From assembly GCF_004119455.1 (NCBI RefSeq), contig NZ_NRQT01000006.1:1-64000 (forward strand): 64,000 nt of DNA, read 5' to 3'. The stretch comes from Chryseobacterium sp. CH25. Lineage in GTDB: Bacteria; Bacteroidota; Bacteroidia; Flavobacteriales; Weeksellaceae. Shown here in pieces: positions 37,227 through 45,536 of this stretch. The position numbers and the translations under genes were made by a program. Within the stretch, counting starts at the first letter, position 1; each line of letters starts with the position of its first letter. Below the pieces are notes generated by a model, which was not told the DNA's origin, searched no databases, and saw nothing but the letters and a program-made list of their open reading frames with translations.

Positions 37227-37670
37227 ATGGAAATCAGGGAAGAAAATATCATCAATATTCACAACTTTTTACCGCATCGCGAACCGATGCTCATGGCAGA
37301 CTATATCCTGGAACTGACCAAGGAAAAAGTAGTGACTTCCTTTGAAATAAAAGAAGACAATATCTTTGTTCATAATAATGAATTGGCTGAAGCCGGCTTA
37401 ATTGAAAATCTAGCTCAAACCTGTTCATCCATCCTTGGACAAAGCTTCTTTGAAAATCCGGAAGCGGATACCAAAGTGATAGGCTTTATTACCAATATCA
37501 AAAAGATTGAAATCTTCGGACTTCCAAAAGTAAGTGACAAGATCATTTCAAAAGCATCACTGATTTCCCAGTTTGAAAATATCTGCCACATCTTCTGTGA
37601 AACCTTCAATAATGATGAATTATTGATCCGAGCAGAAATTAACCTGTTTATTCAGGAGGTAAAATCGTAA
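37227..37670 (+). CDS. FabZ-like hotdog dehydratase, second of a pair
   Basis: The 147-residue hotdog protein has LPHREPMLMADYIL (about 14-27), a normal FabZ opening with Asp kept. The active-site helix reads AEAGLIENLAQTCSSILG, with the usual Glu and Asn. It is similar in length and layout to the preceding gene product and could form a heterodimer with it. The likely role is dehydration of polyene intermediates on an ACP. It is the last gene of the first pigment unit and is followed by a strong terminator. Confidence 0.8.
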   Translation: MEIREENIINIHNFLPHREPMLMADYILELTKEKVVTSFEIKEDNIFVHNNELAEAGLIENLAQTCSSILGQSFFENPEADTKVIGFITNIKKIEIFGLPKVSDKIISKASLISQFENICHIFCETFNNDELLIRAEINLFIQEVKS

Positions 37671-37690
37671 AAAGAAAGAAAAAAGACTAT

Positions 37691-37717
37691 AAAAGCTGTA
37701 CATTTTGTGCAGCTTTT
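37691..37717 (+). terminator. Terminator of the first pigment unit
   Basis: A 12-bp stem (AAAAGCTGTACA with TGTGCAGCTTTT, one G-T pair) and a short loop are followed by TTTGTTTTTTC on the plus strand. It lies 20 bases past the stop at 37670. Confidence 0.88.
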
Positions 37718-37734
37718 TGTTTTTTCATGAATGC

Positions 37735-37985
37735 ATAGATTGGGGTTGTTATTTTTAACGCTATGGTCGCAAGGGAAATGTTTATTCTTATTATTTTAAA
37801 GTTCGCTAAGACGTTTCACTCAGCAAAGAATAATAATTATTTTTACGTAGAAAATTGCGACGTTTATCATTAAGTTTTGGCTAAAGCCAGATGAATTTTC
37901 ATACTTTATTTAGGCGGGCTAAAGCCCACCTCTATTGAATTAAAAACTTGATCTCATCAAACGATTTCCCTTGCTGAGCGAAACA
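37735..37985. repeat. Decayed intergenic palindromic repeat with small hairpins
   Basis: Two 11-base inverted arms, GCAAGGGAAAT (37769-37779) and ATTTCCCTTGC (37964-37974), enclose about 180 bases without a gene. Inside are two small hairpins, TGGCT-AA-AGCCA (37878-37889) and GGGCT-AA-AGCCC (37916-37927), both with a GGCTAAAGCC core. Phrases such as CGCTAAGACG and CAGCAAAGAATAA are familiar to me from dispersed intergenic repeats in Chryseobacterium. No transposase or target duplication is visible. Confidence 0.6.
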
Positions 37986-38120
37986 CCTTTGTCATCCAAA
38001 AATATCCACATTAATAATCCTTCCGTGAACCTTGCGTTATAAAAACAGTCACTGAAAACATTACAGATCATTGTGAACATTTGTGGAGTTATTTGTGACA
38101 TTTGTGTTTAAAAACCAGCA

Positions 38121-38136
38121 TATTTCACGTGAAACA
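38121..38136. promoter_or_regulatory. parS-like palindrome (candidate ParB-binding site)
   Basis: TATTTCACGTGAAACA matches 15 of 16 bases of the parS form TGTTTCACGTGAAACA, differing only at position 2. The core TTTCACGTGAAA is a perfect 12-bp palindrome. It lies in a gene-free spacer. One site alone does not prove ParB binding, and related GTGGAACATT phrases nearby suggest it could be part of a local repeat family. Confidence 0.45.
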
Positions 38137-38154
38137 TTCCACAGATCCGTGGAA
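38137..38154. repeat. Near-palindrome next to the parS-like site
   Basis: TTCCACAGATCCGTGGAA is an 18-base near-perfect palindrome centred on GATC with one mismatched pair. Its half-sites TTCCAC/GTGGAA resemble the parS half-sites but are spread by six bases. It directly abuts the parS-like palindrome. Confidence 0.45.
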
Positions 38155-38189
38155 CATTCACTATCAGACAAGTACCTTATTTAAACAAA

Positions 38190-38215
38190 AAAGTGGAACA
38201 TTTCTGCTCCACTTT
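38190..38215 (-). terminator. Terminator of the M16 peptidase gene
   Basis: A perfect 8-bp stem AAAGTGGA/TCCACTTT with a 10-base loop is followed on the minus strand by TTTTGTTTAAA. It lies 23 bases past the stop at 38238. Confidence 0.85.
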
Positions 38216-38237
38216 ACCTATTATTAAAACTAAAATA

Positions 38238-41150
38238 TTAGTATCCGAAGATCTCTTCTAGAGACACTTCCTGGAATGTTCCCATCTTGTTGATAGAATC
38301 CATATTCAGGTTTTCTTTTTTACCGATGATTGCGGTATTGTATTGTACAGGTTTCACCTCCGTATTGTAGAATCCTGTTAACTGAGGCAGTGTCAATCCT
38401 TGGATCTCAGCATAAGTATCTTTTCTCAAATCATAATCAACCCCTAATTTTTTCAATGCTAACTGACTGAAGAATATATTAGTTCTGTTGATTCTGTTAG
38501 AAGCAATCTGCTTTAATGCAGAACCTCTTGCGTTTTCAAACTGAGTTGGAATTTGTGGTAACTCAGCCATCAGCTCACTCATAGCATTTACAGCTAATGG
38601 AAGCTTATTCGCCTGCGTTCCGATATAATTTGTGATATAGTTAGCATGTCCTTTTTCTGAAGCATTTGCATAAGAAACATACGCAGAATACGCTAATGAC
38701 TTACTTTCTCTGATCTCCTGGAAAACGATAGATGATAGCCCTCTTCCAAAATATTCATTGAAAACATTAGACTTTCCGAAATTGCTTAGGTTTACAGCAC
38801 TTCCTTTAGCTACTTTAGCCATTTCCATCTGTACCATATCATAATTCGTGAAATATACCTTTCCTGTTGTTGCTGGCTCTGCATATTCCTTTGCTTTCGC
38901 AGGCTGCAGACTTGCATTTACTATAAAAGGCTGTACCGCTTTCTCCATTCCAGCTTTGTCCTGTCCATAAAGAAGAACCTCGTAAGGATATTGATTCAGG
39001 GTTTTGATCTTTTTCACTAACTCTACAGCATCAATGCTTTCAAGACGAGCTTTAGAAATTACATCTGTCGTTCTTGAATCTTTTCCATATTTTGCATAGT
39101 TGGAAAGCGCACCCATAATTCTCACCTTATCTTTCTTAGCCGCTACTCTGGCTTCAAGGATAGTTTTTACAGTCTGGCTGTAAATAGCTTTATCTGCTTT
39201 TACATTGGTCATCCAGTGATTCATCAACTCCACGCCTTTTTTCATATTGCTTTCAAGCCCAGATAAAGTAACCGTAGTTTGATCATTAGACGCTCTGAAA
39301 CTGTACGTAATTCCTAACTTATAAAACTCTTCTTTCAATTGCTCTGGAGAATATTTATCCGTTCCAAGATATTCAAAAAGAGTTCCTGCTAACGAAAGCT
39401 CTTTATCATTATCTGTTCCAAACGGGAAAACATAGCTTACCTGAGCAATCTCGTTGTACTTATTTTTAACAAAACTTACTGTCTTGTCTTTTACCTTTGA
39501 AGTCTGGATTGCTGTTTTATAATCGATGAACTCAGGCTTAATTTCAGCAACCTTTGTATTTAAAATATCTTTAAGGAAAGGAGATTGTGCTTCTCTGTTC
39601 AGCTTAATTGGTGTAATTCCCGGATTTTCTACACGAACAAGCTTATCATTTACTCCTTTTTCTTTGTACACTACTACATAGTTGTCTTTAAAGAAGTCAT
39701 TCGCAAACTTCACTACATCAGCTTTAGTGATCTTTTCATACTGATTGATCTCATCCAGCTCCTGTTCCCATGTTCTTCCTTTGATATAAGAATCATAAAG
39801 CTCAGTAGCCAAACCATCCGCTGTTTCTAAACCTTTCATACGCTGAACCTTTTTATCATTTACGATAGCCTTCAGCATCCAGTCTGGGAATTGTCCTTTT
39901 TTAACAAGGTCAAGCTGATCTAATAATAACTTCTTAGCCTCATCAAAGCTTTGTCCATCTTTAGGAGTTACCACTAATCCGAACGTTCCATACATTTTGA
40001 ATGGAGATTCGTAAGCACCTGCTCCTAAAGTTTTTTGTTTTTGATTAATATTAAGGTCAATTAAACCGGCATCACCCCTGTTGCTTAAGATTTCGGCTAC
40101 CACATCTGCAAGTCTTGCCTCCTGGCTTCCATAAGAATCTGTTCTCCATGCCATGGTCATTCTTGGGGTAGATGGGCTCTTTACAGTTCTGGAAACAATC
40201 TGAGTCATTGGTTCCTCTGACACCATCTTTTTCATTGGAAGTTCCTTGTATTTGAAAGCTCCGAAATACTGATCAACTAATTTTATAGTTTTGTCAAAAT
40301 CAAGATCTCCAACCAATACTACAGCCATGTTATTAGGCACATAATACGTATCAAAATATTTATGAATCGCCACCATTGAAGGGCTCTTTAGGTGTTCAGA
40401 AGTACCAATCGTGGTTTGTTGTCCGTTCGGGTGTTTTGGGAAAAGTGCTTCCATCAAAGCATAGTTTACCAAACGTCCGTCATTATCCTGTGCTCTGTTG
40501 TATTCTTCATACACCGCTTCTAACTCTGTATGAAAAAGACGAAGTACCAGTTCTGAAAAACGCTCCTTTTCAACTCTTAACCATTTTTCAAGTTCATTGG
40601 ATGGAATATTGTTTTTGTAAACTGTCTCATCTAACCAAGTGTGAGCATTTGTTCCTGTTGCTCCCAGTGAAGAAATCGCTTTGTCATATTCATTAGCAAT
40701 TGCATACTTTGAAGCTTCCAGGGAAACCTCATCGATCTTTTTATACAGTTCCTTCTTCTTGGCAGGATCTTTTTCAGCTTTATGCTGCTCATAAAGATCA
40801 GAAATCTGCTGTAATAAAGCTTTTTCCTTTGCCCAGTCCTGAGTTCCCAACTTTGAAGTTCCTTTGAAAACCATATGCTCTAAGTAATGAGCCAATCCGG
40901 TATTATCACTTGGGTCATTATTGGATCCTGTTCTTACCGGAATATAAGTCTGGATTCTTGGTGCATCTTCATTTTTAGCAAGATAAACCTTTAATCCATT
41001 CTTCAGGGTATATACTCTTACCCCAGCCTGGTCATTCTTTACCGTTTCATAAGTGTAACCCTGGGCGTCTGTTAGTTTTTGAGCCTCGAATTTCTGAGCC
41101 ATAGCACTAAGCATGCAGAAAAGCGAAACAGAAATAAAAAATTTCTTCAT
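38238..41150 (-). CDS. M16-family zinc metallopeptidase, two-lobed
   Basis: The 970-residue exported protein has a signal peptide (about 1-18, ending SAMAQ). An N-terminal M16 peptidase half carries the inverted zinc motif His88-Tyr-Leu-Glu91-His92, with a third Glu ligand near 211-216 (ELEAVYEEYNR). A second, catalytically inert M16 half from about residue 520 has SYVFPFGTDND and RGLSSIVFQEIRESKSLAYSAY. Full two-lobe length is typical of periplasmic pitrilysin-like enzymes that degrade peptides. It sits alone on the minus strand between two pigment units, with its own terminator and no link to pigment chemistry, so it looks like a housekeeping gene the locus has grown around. Confidence 0.93.
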   Translation of the reverse strand: MKKFFISVSLFCMLSAMAQKFEAQKLTDAQGYTYETVKNDQAGVRVYTLKNGLKVYLAKNEDAPRIQTYIPVRTGSNNDPSDNTGLAHYLEHMVFKGTSKLGTQDWAKEKALLQQISDLYEQHKAEKDPAKKKELYKKIDEVSLEASKYAIANEYDKAISSLGATGTNAHTWLDETVYKNNIPSNELEKWLRVEKERFSELVLRLFHTELEAVYEEYNRAQDNDGRLVNYALMEALFPKHPNGQQTTIGTSEHLKSPSMVAIHKYFDTYYVPNNMAVVLVGDLDFDKTIKLVDQYFGAFKYKELPMKKMVSEEPMTQIVSRTVKSPSTPRMTMAWRTDSYGSQEARLADVVAEILSNRGDAGLIDLNINQKQKTLGAGAYESPFKMYGTFGLVVTPKDGQSFDEAKKLLLDQLDLVKKGQFPDWMLKAIVNDKKVQRMKGLETADGLATELYDSYIKGRTWEQELDEINQYEKITKADVVKFANDFFKDNYVVVYKEKGVNDKLVRVENPGITPIKLNREAQSPFLKDILNTKVAEIKPEFIDYKTAIQTSKVKDKTVSFVKNKYNEIAQVSYVFPFGTDNDKELSLAGTLFEYLGTDKYSPEQLKEEFYKLGITYSFRASNDQTTVTLSGLESNMKKGVELMNHWMTNVKADKAIYSQTVKTILEARVAAKKDKVRIMGALSNYAKYGKDSRTTDVISKARLESIDAVELVKKIKTLNQYPYEVLLYGQDKAGMEKAVQPFIVNASLQPAKAKEYAEPATTGKVYFTNYDMVQMEMAKVAKGSAVNLSNFGKSNVFNEYFGRGLSSIVFQEIRESKSLAYSAYVSYANASEKGHANYITNYIGTQANKLPLAVNAMSELMAELPQIPTQFENARGSALKQIASNRINRTNIFFSQLALKKLGVDYDLRKDTYAEIQGLTLPQLTGFYNTEVKPVQYNTAIIGKKENLNMDSINKMGTFQEVSLEEIFGY

Positions 41151-41576
41151 AGTGGTTATTTAATAATTTTATATTCAAATTTCTAATCCATTAGTCTTAT
41201 AACAGGAGCTACTTGTTACAGTTTCTCCATCATAAACCTACGTCATAAGTATTAACAGTACTTCCTAAGATTTCATTACATACAATTAGTTAAACATTCA
41301 TGCTAAAAAACTGAATAAAACAAAAATTTTCTTTAGTAATAGAAATCAAGAAAGAAACCCTTACAGCAGTTTACACTTCATCAAACCGGGAAAACACAGC
41401 ATTGTTAAGATTTCATCTCAAAACCTGATATAACCTCTATTTCAAAGCAATATCACAGTAATACTAAGCACAATTTTCATATTATGTATTTTCACTATTT
41501 TAGCCACCTGATTAAAAAGAATCAAAACAGATGAACCCTATCTCATCTGGAATCTAAAAAATTAAACATTATTCAG
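41151..41576. other. Gene-free divergent spacer
   Basis: No credible ORF, RNA gene or hairpin was seen. It must hold the promoters of the M16 peptidase gene (leftward) and of the second pigment unit (rightward). The best rightward candidate is TATTTTAG at 41496-41503 (one mismatch to TAnnTTTG) with a TTTC 18 bases upstream. I found no consensus match for the leftward one. Confidence 0.4.
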
Positions 41577-41951
41577 ATGAAAAAACAAGACCTGCCTCAA
41601 GACGAAAGTAATCTGAAATCCGCTAACATGACAGAAGTTCTGTATGTAACGGATGAAAATGATAATTATACAACAGCAAACAGTACGGGCTGGGATGCGA
41701 AAAAGGCTGCTTTAGATGAATCCATGGAGCTTATTTATGAGAGAATTGAAGAAGCCAGGCAAAACGTTGCCAATAATATAGTAAGCCCTATCGTTTATTT
41801 TATGGAGTTTAATAAAATGGATCTGGGAGTACTCTCCTCTTATGTAGGAATGTGGCAATGGAGGGTAAAGAGACATTTTAAACCCAAAGTATTTAAAACA
41901 CTGAGCGAAACTGCCCTGAAAAATATGCCGATGCATTCGGAATTTCAGTGA
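41577..41951 (+). CDS. Small conserved-looking protein of unknown function, pigment locus
   Basis: The 124-residue cytosolic product has no signal peptide, TM helix or cysteine. The first 40 residues are polar and probably disordered. The remainder is helical: ALDESMELIYERIEEARQNV, then VSPIVYFMEFNKMDLGVLSSYVGM, then WQWRVKRHFKPKVFKTLSE. The last part, a hydrophobic turn followed by a basic WRVKRH stretch, resembles a small helix-turn-helix, but this is only a visual impression. It is the first gene of the second pigment unit, 79 bases ahead of the BtrH-like gene. No function is assigned. Confidence 0.7.
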   Translation: MKKQDLPQDESNLKSANMTEVLYVTDENDNYTTANSTGWDAKKAALDESMELIYERIEEARQNVANNIVSPIVYFMEFNKMDLGVLSSYVGMWQWRVKRHFKPKVFKTLSETALKNMPMHSEFQ

Positions 41952-42030
41952 ATGAACTCAAAAACTTCGACGGGAAATAAATGGAACGGCTGTTGCCTTT
42001 TATTTTTCATGAAAAAGATATAAACTGCAA

Positions 42031-43025
42031 ATGAAATTAAACTTTGAACACCATCAGACTGCGCATTGCGAAAACGGTGTTGCTTCTAATCTACTGCTTA
42101 ACAGAGGACTTAAACTGAGCGAACCTATGATCTTCGGAATTGGTTCAGGATTGTTTTTTGTTTATCTCCCTTTTTTGAAGGTCAATTTTGCTCCGGGCTT
42201 CAGCTATCGTCCGATGCCGGGTGCTATTTTCAGTAAAGCAGCCAAAAGATTAGGAATTAAAATTAAAAGAGAAAAATTCTCAAATCCTCAGGATGCTCAG
42301 AAAGCTCTGGAGAGAAACTTAGAACAGAATATCCCTACAGGACTTCAGGTAGGTGTTTTTAACCTTACCTATTTTCCGGAAGAATATAAATTCCACTTCA
42401 ATGCCCATAATCTTGTAGTATATGGTAAAGAAGACGGAAAATTCCTCATCAGTGATCCGGTAATGGATTATACGACAACTCTTACAGAAGCAGAACTCGA
42501 AAAAGTAAGATATGCTAAGGGAGCACTTCCTCCAAAAGGGCATATGTACTACCCAATTTACATCCCGGAAGATGTTCACCTGGAAGAAGCGATAAAAAAA
42601 GGAATTAAGGATACCTGCAAAAACATGCTGGCTCCGGTACCGCTTATTGGAGTAAAAGCCATGAGATGGGTTGCTAAAAGTATTCCGAAATGGGCAGAAA
42701 AAAAGGAACAAAGGTAACTAACCATTATCTGGGACAGCTGATAAGAATGCAGGAGGAAATAGGAACAGGAGGCGGAGGTTTCAGATTCATTTATGGAGCA
42801 TTCCTTCAGGAAGCTGCTGTTATTCTTAAAAATGACGAATTAAAAGAACTTTCAAAGGAAATTACCTCTATTGGTGACCTTTGGAGAGATTTTGCAGTAG
42901 ATATTGCCAGAGTTTACAAAAACAGAAATGCTAAAAGCGACATCTACAACACATTATCAAAAACAATGCTTCATATTGCAGATTTAGAAGAAGCTTTCTA
43001 TAAAAAACTGAGAAAAGCGATCTGA
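42031..43025 (+). pseudogene. BtrH-like protein split by a -1 frameshift at A7
   Basis: Two overlapping frames form one product of about 331 residues. Frame one (42031-42717) has a BtrH-type N-terminal domain: HHQTAHCENGVASNLL with a candidate catalytic Cys near residue 13, and FHFNAHNLVVYG with a candidate His near 129. At GAA AAA AAG (42698-42704) frame one soon stops, while the -1 frame (ATG at 42690, end 43025) continues through GTKVTNHYLGQLIRMQEEIGTGGGGFRF. This looks like the DUF4872 half usual in BtrH proteins. BtrH itself is a cysteine acyltransferase of butirosin synthesis; here the acyl substrate may be the polyene. A_AAA_AAG is also the classic slippery heptamer. Confidence 0.78.
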
Positions 43026-43026
43026 T

Positions 43027-43785
43027 ATGGCAGAGAATATGATTGAGATTAAAAATCTATATAAAAAATACAAAAATTCTGACGAGTTTTCTGTAAATGA
43101 TATCTCTTTGAATATCGATAAAAATGAAATCTATGGAATTCTTGGACCTAACGGAGCAGGAAAAACAACCTTGATTTCCATGCTTTCGGGTCTAATTAAA
43201 CCCACTTCTGGACAATTTACCATTGATGGACTGTCCCCACAAAAAGACAATTTCAAGATCAGAGAAATCATGGGAATTGTTCCTCAGGAATATGCGCTAT
43301 ATCCTACTCTTACTGCTAAAGAGAACCTGATGTTCTTCGGAAGCCTGTATGGTTTAAAGCATAAACAGCTTACCAAAGCTATTGATGATTCTTTGGAAAT
43401 TATGGGACTTTCAAAATTTGCCAACAAACAGGTAGGCCAATTCTCAGGAGGAATGAAACGCCGTTGCAACCTCATCGCCGGAACCCTTCACAATCCGAAA
43501 GTTTTATTTCTGGATGAACCAACCGTAGGAGTAGATGTACAATCTAAAAAAGTAATCATTGATTTCCTTTTAGAGTTGAATAAAAACGGAACATGCATCA
43601 TCTATACTTCCCACCACCTTTCTGAGGCAGAAGAATTCTGTACCAAGATTGCGATTATTGATAAAGGAAGAATTCATGCCGTGGGAACGCCTGAAGAACT
43701 TATTTCTCAGATTGCTCACGCAGAAAACCTAGAAGATGTTTTCATTTCATTAACCGGAAAAGAATTAAGAGATGTTGTTGTATAA
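43027..43785 (+). CDS. ABC exporter ATP-binding subunit
   Basis: The 252-residue ATPase has Walker A GPNGAGKTT (40-48), a Q-loop near IVPQEYALYP, the signature FSGGMKRRCNLIAG, Walker B LFLDEPTVGVD and a switch His in YTSHHLSEAEE. It resembles the DrrA/NodI class of drug and lipid exporters. It begins immediately after the BtrH-like gene and overlaps the permease gene by 14 bases, so the two form one transporter. It probably moves a pigment precursor or lipid across the inner membrane, alongside the MMPL exporter of unit one. Confidence 0.94.
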   Translation: MAENMIEIKNLYKKYKNSDEFSVNDISLNIDKNEIYGILGPNGAGKTTLISMLSGLIKPTSGQFTIDGLSPQKDNFKIREIMGIVPQEYALYPTLTAKENLMFFGSLYGLKHKQLTKAIDDSLEIMGLSKFANKQVGQFSGGMKRRCNLIAGTLHNPKVLFLDEPTVGVDVQSKKVIIDFLLELNKNGTCIIYTSHHLSEAEEFCTKIAIIDKGRIHAVGTPEELISQIAHAENLEDVFISLTGKELRDVVV

Positions 43786-45040
43786 ACTGTGGAGAAGTTT
43801 TATTAAGGAAATTCTTCTGCTGAAAAGAGATATCGGAGGAATTGTCATTATTTTCGTAATGCCGTTACTTTTAATTGTAACCATTACTCTTATTCAGGAT
43901 TCTACCTTTAAAAATCTTGAAGGTTCAAAAATCCCAATCATTTTTATCGATAATGATAAGTCTGAAGTTTCTAAAAATATAAAAGGCGAGCTGGAAAACA
44001 GTAAAACCTTCCAACTATTAACCAATTTCAACGAGAAATCGGCACAGGATGCTGTATTTGCAGGAGAGTATCAGATGGCTATCGTTATTCCTGAAAATCT
44101 TACAAAAGATTTAAATTCCAATATCGATTCCAAAGTTCAGACGATTGTAAGCTCATTTGGATTGGAAGGTGATTCTGCAAAAACAAAAATAGAGACTCCA
44201 AAAGCTAAAGAAATTCATTTGTATTTTGATCCGGCAACCAATGCAGGGTTCAAAAACTCTGTAATGAATTCCGTGAACAAAATGGTTTTTGAGATCGAAA
44301 ATAAAAAGATCTACAAAGCATTCCAGGATCAGTTAGGTACTGAAGAAAATCTTGAAGAGAATAAAAACCTCATCAGTTTCAAAGAAATCACCCCGAAAAA
44401 AGGAGAAATGGACATTATGCCGAATTCCGTTCAGCATAACGTCCCGGCTTGGACTCTTTTTGCTATCTTTTTCATCGTAGTTCCTTTATCCATTAACCTT
44501 GTAAAGGAAAAAAGCCAGGGAACCAGTGTAAGAGCAAGAATAAGCCCTACTCCCTATTTCGTACATATTTTAGGGAAAACGTTTACTTATCTTATTATCT
44601 GTCTTATTCAGTTCTTATTAATGGTAGCTGTAGGGGTTTACCTTTTCCCATACATGGATCTTCCCGCATTTGATGTCTCCGGAAAGATGTTCCAGCTTGT
44701 AACAGTTACTTTATTCGCAGGACTTGCTGCCATCGGATTTGGAGTATTATTGGGAACCATTGCAGATACACAGGAACAATCGGCACCTTTTGGTGCGACA
44801 TCGGTTGTGGTATTGGCTGCTATTGGTGGAATCTGGGTTCCGGTATTTCTAATGCCTGAATTTATGCAGACCGTAGCCAAGTTCTCTCCTATGAACTGGG
44901 GATTGAATGCGTATTATGATATTATTTTAAGAAACAGCGGAATCGGAGGCATTGCTAAAGAACTGGTATTCCTGTTTTTATTTTACATTGTAACCGTATC
45001 CATCTCTATTTTCTACGAAAGAAAACTTCATAATATTTAA
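43772..45040 (+). CDS. ABC-2 type permease subunit
   Basis: The 422-residue permease has one N-terminal TM helix (about 18-38), a large extracytoplasmic domain (about 40-220) and five further TM helices in the C-terminal half (about 228-415). This is the ABC-2 (YhgE/NatB-like) topology. The conserved mid-region NLVKEKSQGTSVRARISPTP precedes the second membrane bundle and matches the ABC-2 signature area. The start ATG lies inside the ATPase gene (14-base overlap), so the two are translationally coupled. The substrate is inferred only from location in the pigment locus. Confidence 0.92.
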   Translation: MLLYKLWRSFIKEILLLKRDIGGIVIIFVMPLLLIVTITLIQDSTFKNLEGSKIPIIFIDNDKSEVSKNIKGELENSKTFQLLTNFNEKSAQDAVFAGEYQMAIVIPENLTKDLNSNIDSKVQTIVSSFGLEGDSAKTKIETPKAKEIHLYFDPATNAGFKNSVMNSVNKMVFEIENKKIYKAFQDQLGTEENLEENKNLISFKEITPKKGEMDIMPNSVQHNVPAWTLFAIFFIVVPLSINLVKEKSQGTSVRARISPTPYFVHILGKTFTYLIICLIQFLLMVAVGVYLFPYMDLPAFDVSGKMFQLVTVTLFAGLAAIGFGVLLGTIADTQEQSAPFGATSVVVLAAIGGIWVPVFLMPEFMQTVAKFSPMNWGLNAYYDIILRNSGIGGIAKELVFLFLFYIVTVSISIFYERKLHNI

Positions 45041-45107
45041 ACTATTTTATTACTAATATTGTCAGGAGATTACTGACACCATAAAACAAAACTCAGGAAG
45101 AAAAAGC

Positions 45108-45536
45108 ATGCAGTCTAACGAAAATATATTAACCTGTACTGAAGAAGTAAGAGTCCGATTCAACGAGACAGATCCACTAGGCATTGTCTGGCATGGTCAT
45201 TACATCGTTTATTTTGAAGACGGAAGAGAAGCTTTCGGACGCCAGCATGGTCTTACTTACCTTGACATTCAGAAAGCAGGCTATGTAACGCCTATTGTAA
45301 AGAGTACCTGCGAACATTTTCTTCCCTTAAAATATGGGGAAACCTTCAGAATTGTGACCACTTTTATCAATTCTGTTTCCGCAAAGCTTATTTATAAATA
45401 TGAGCTTTTCAACCAGGAAGGCCAATTAGTGTGCAGCGGAGAAACCATTCAGGTATTTCTGGACAGCAATGGAAGTTTATGTTTATACAATCCGGAGTTT
45501 TTTCAAACCTGGAAAGATAAAATGGGATTATCATGA
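45108..45536 (+). CDS. Acyl-CoA/ACP thioesterase, hotdog (4HBT) family
   Basis: The 142-residue hotdog protein carries VRFNETDPLGIVWHGHYIVYFEDGREAF (about 14-41), the YbgC/4HBT signature with an acidic residue in ETDP and the nearby His. Aryl polyene clusters commonly carry such a thioesterase, probably releasing or editing acyl chains on the ACP. It is cytosolic. Its stop overlaps the start of the next ketosynthase gene (ATGA), so the two are coupled. It differs clearly from the thioesterase at 2154. Confidence 0.88.
   Translation: MQSNENILTCTEEVRVRFNETDPLGIVWHGHYIVYFEDGREAFGRQHGLTYLDIQKAGYVTPIVKSTCEHFLPLKYGETFRIVTTFINSVSAKLIYKYELFNQEGQLVCSGETIQVFLDSNGSLCLYNPEFFQTWKDKMGLS

Noticed and set aside
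37735..38110. Possible insertion sequence remnant between the hotdog gene and the M16 gene
   Set aside because: No transposase fragment, terminal inverted repeat of IS type or target duplication was seen; it fits a small extragenic repeat better.
42319..42711. 130-codon minus-strand ORF opposite the BtrH-like gene
   Set aside because: Phe/Tyr-rich antisense frame with no start context; the sense frame has clear conserved motifs.
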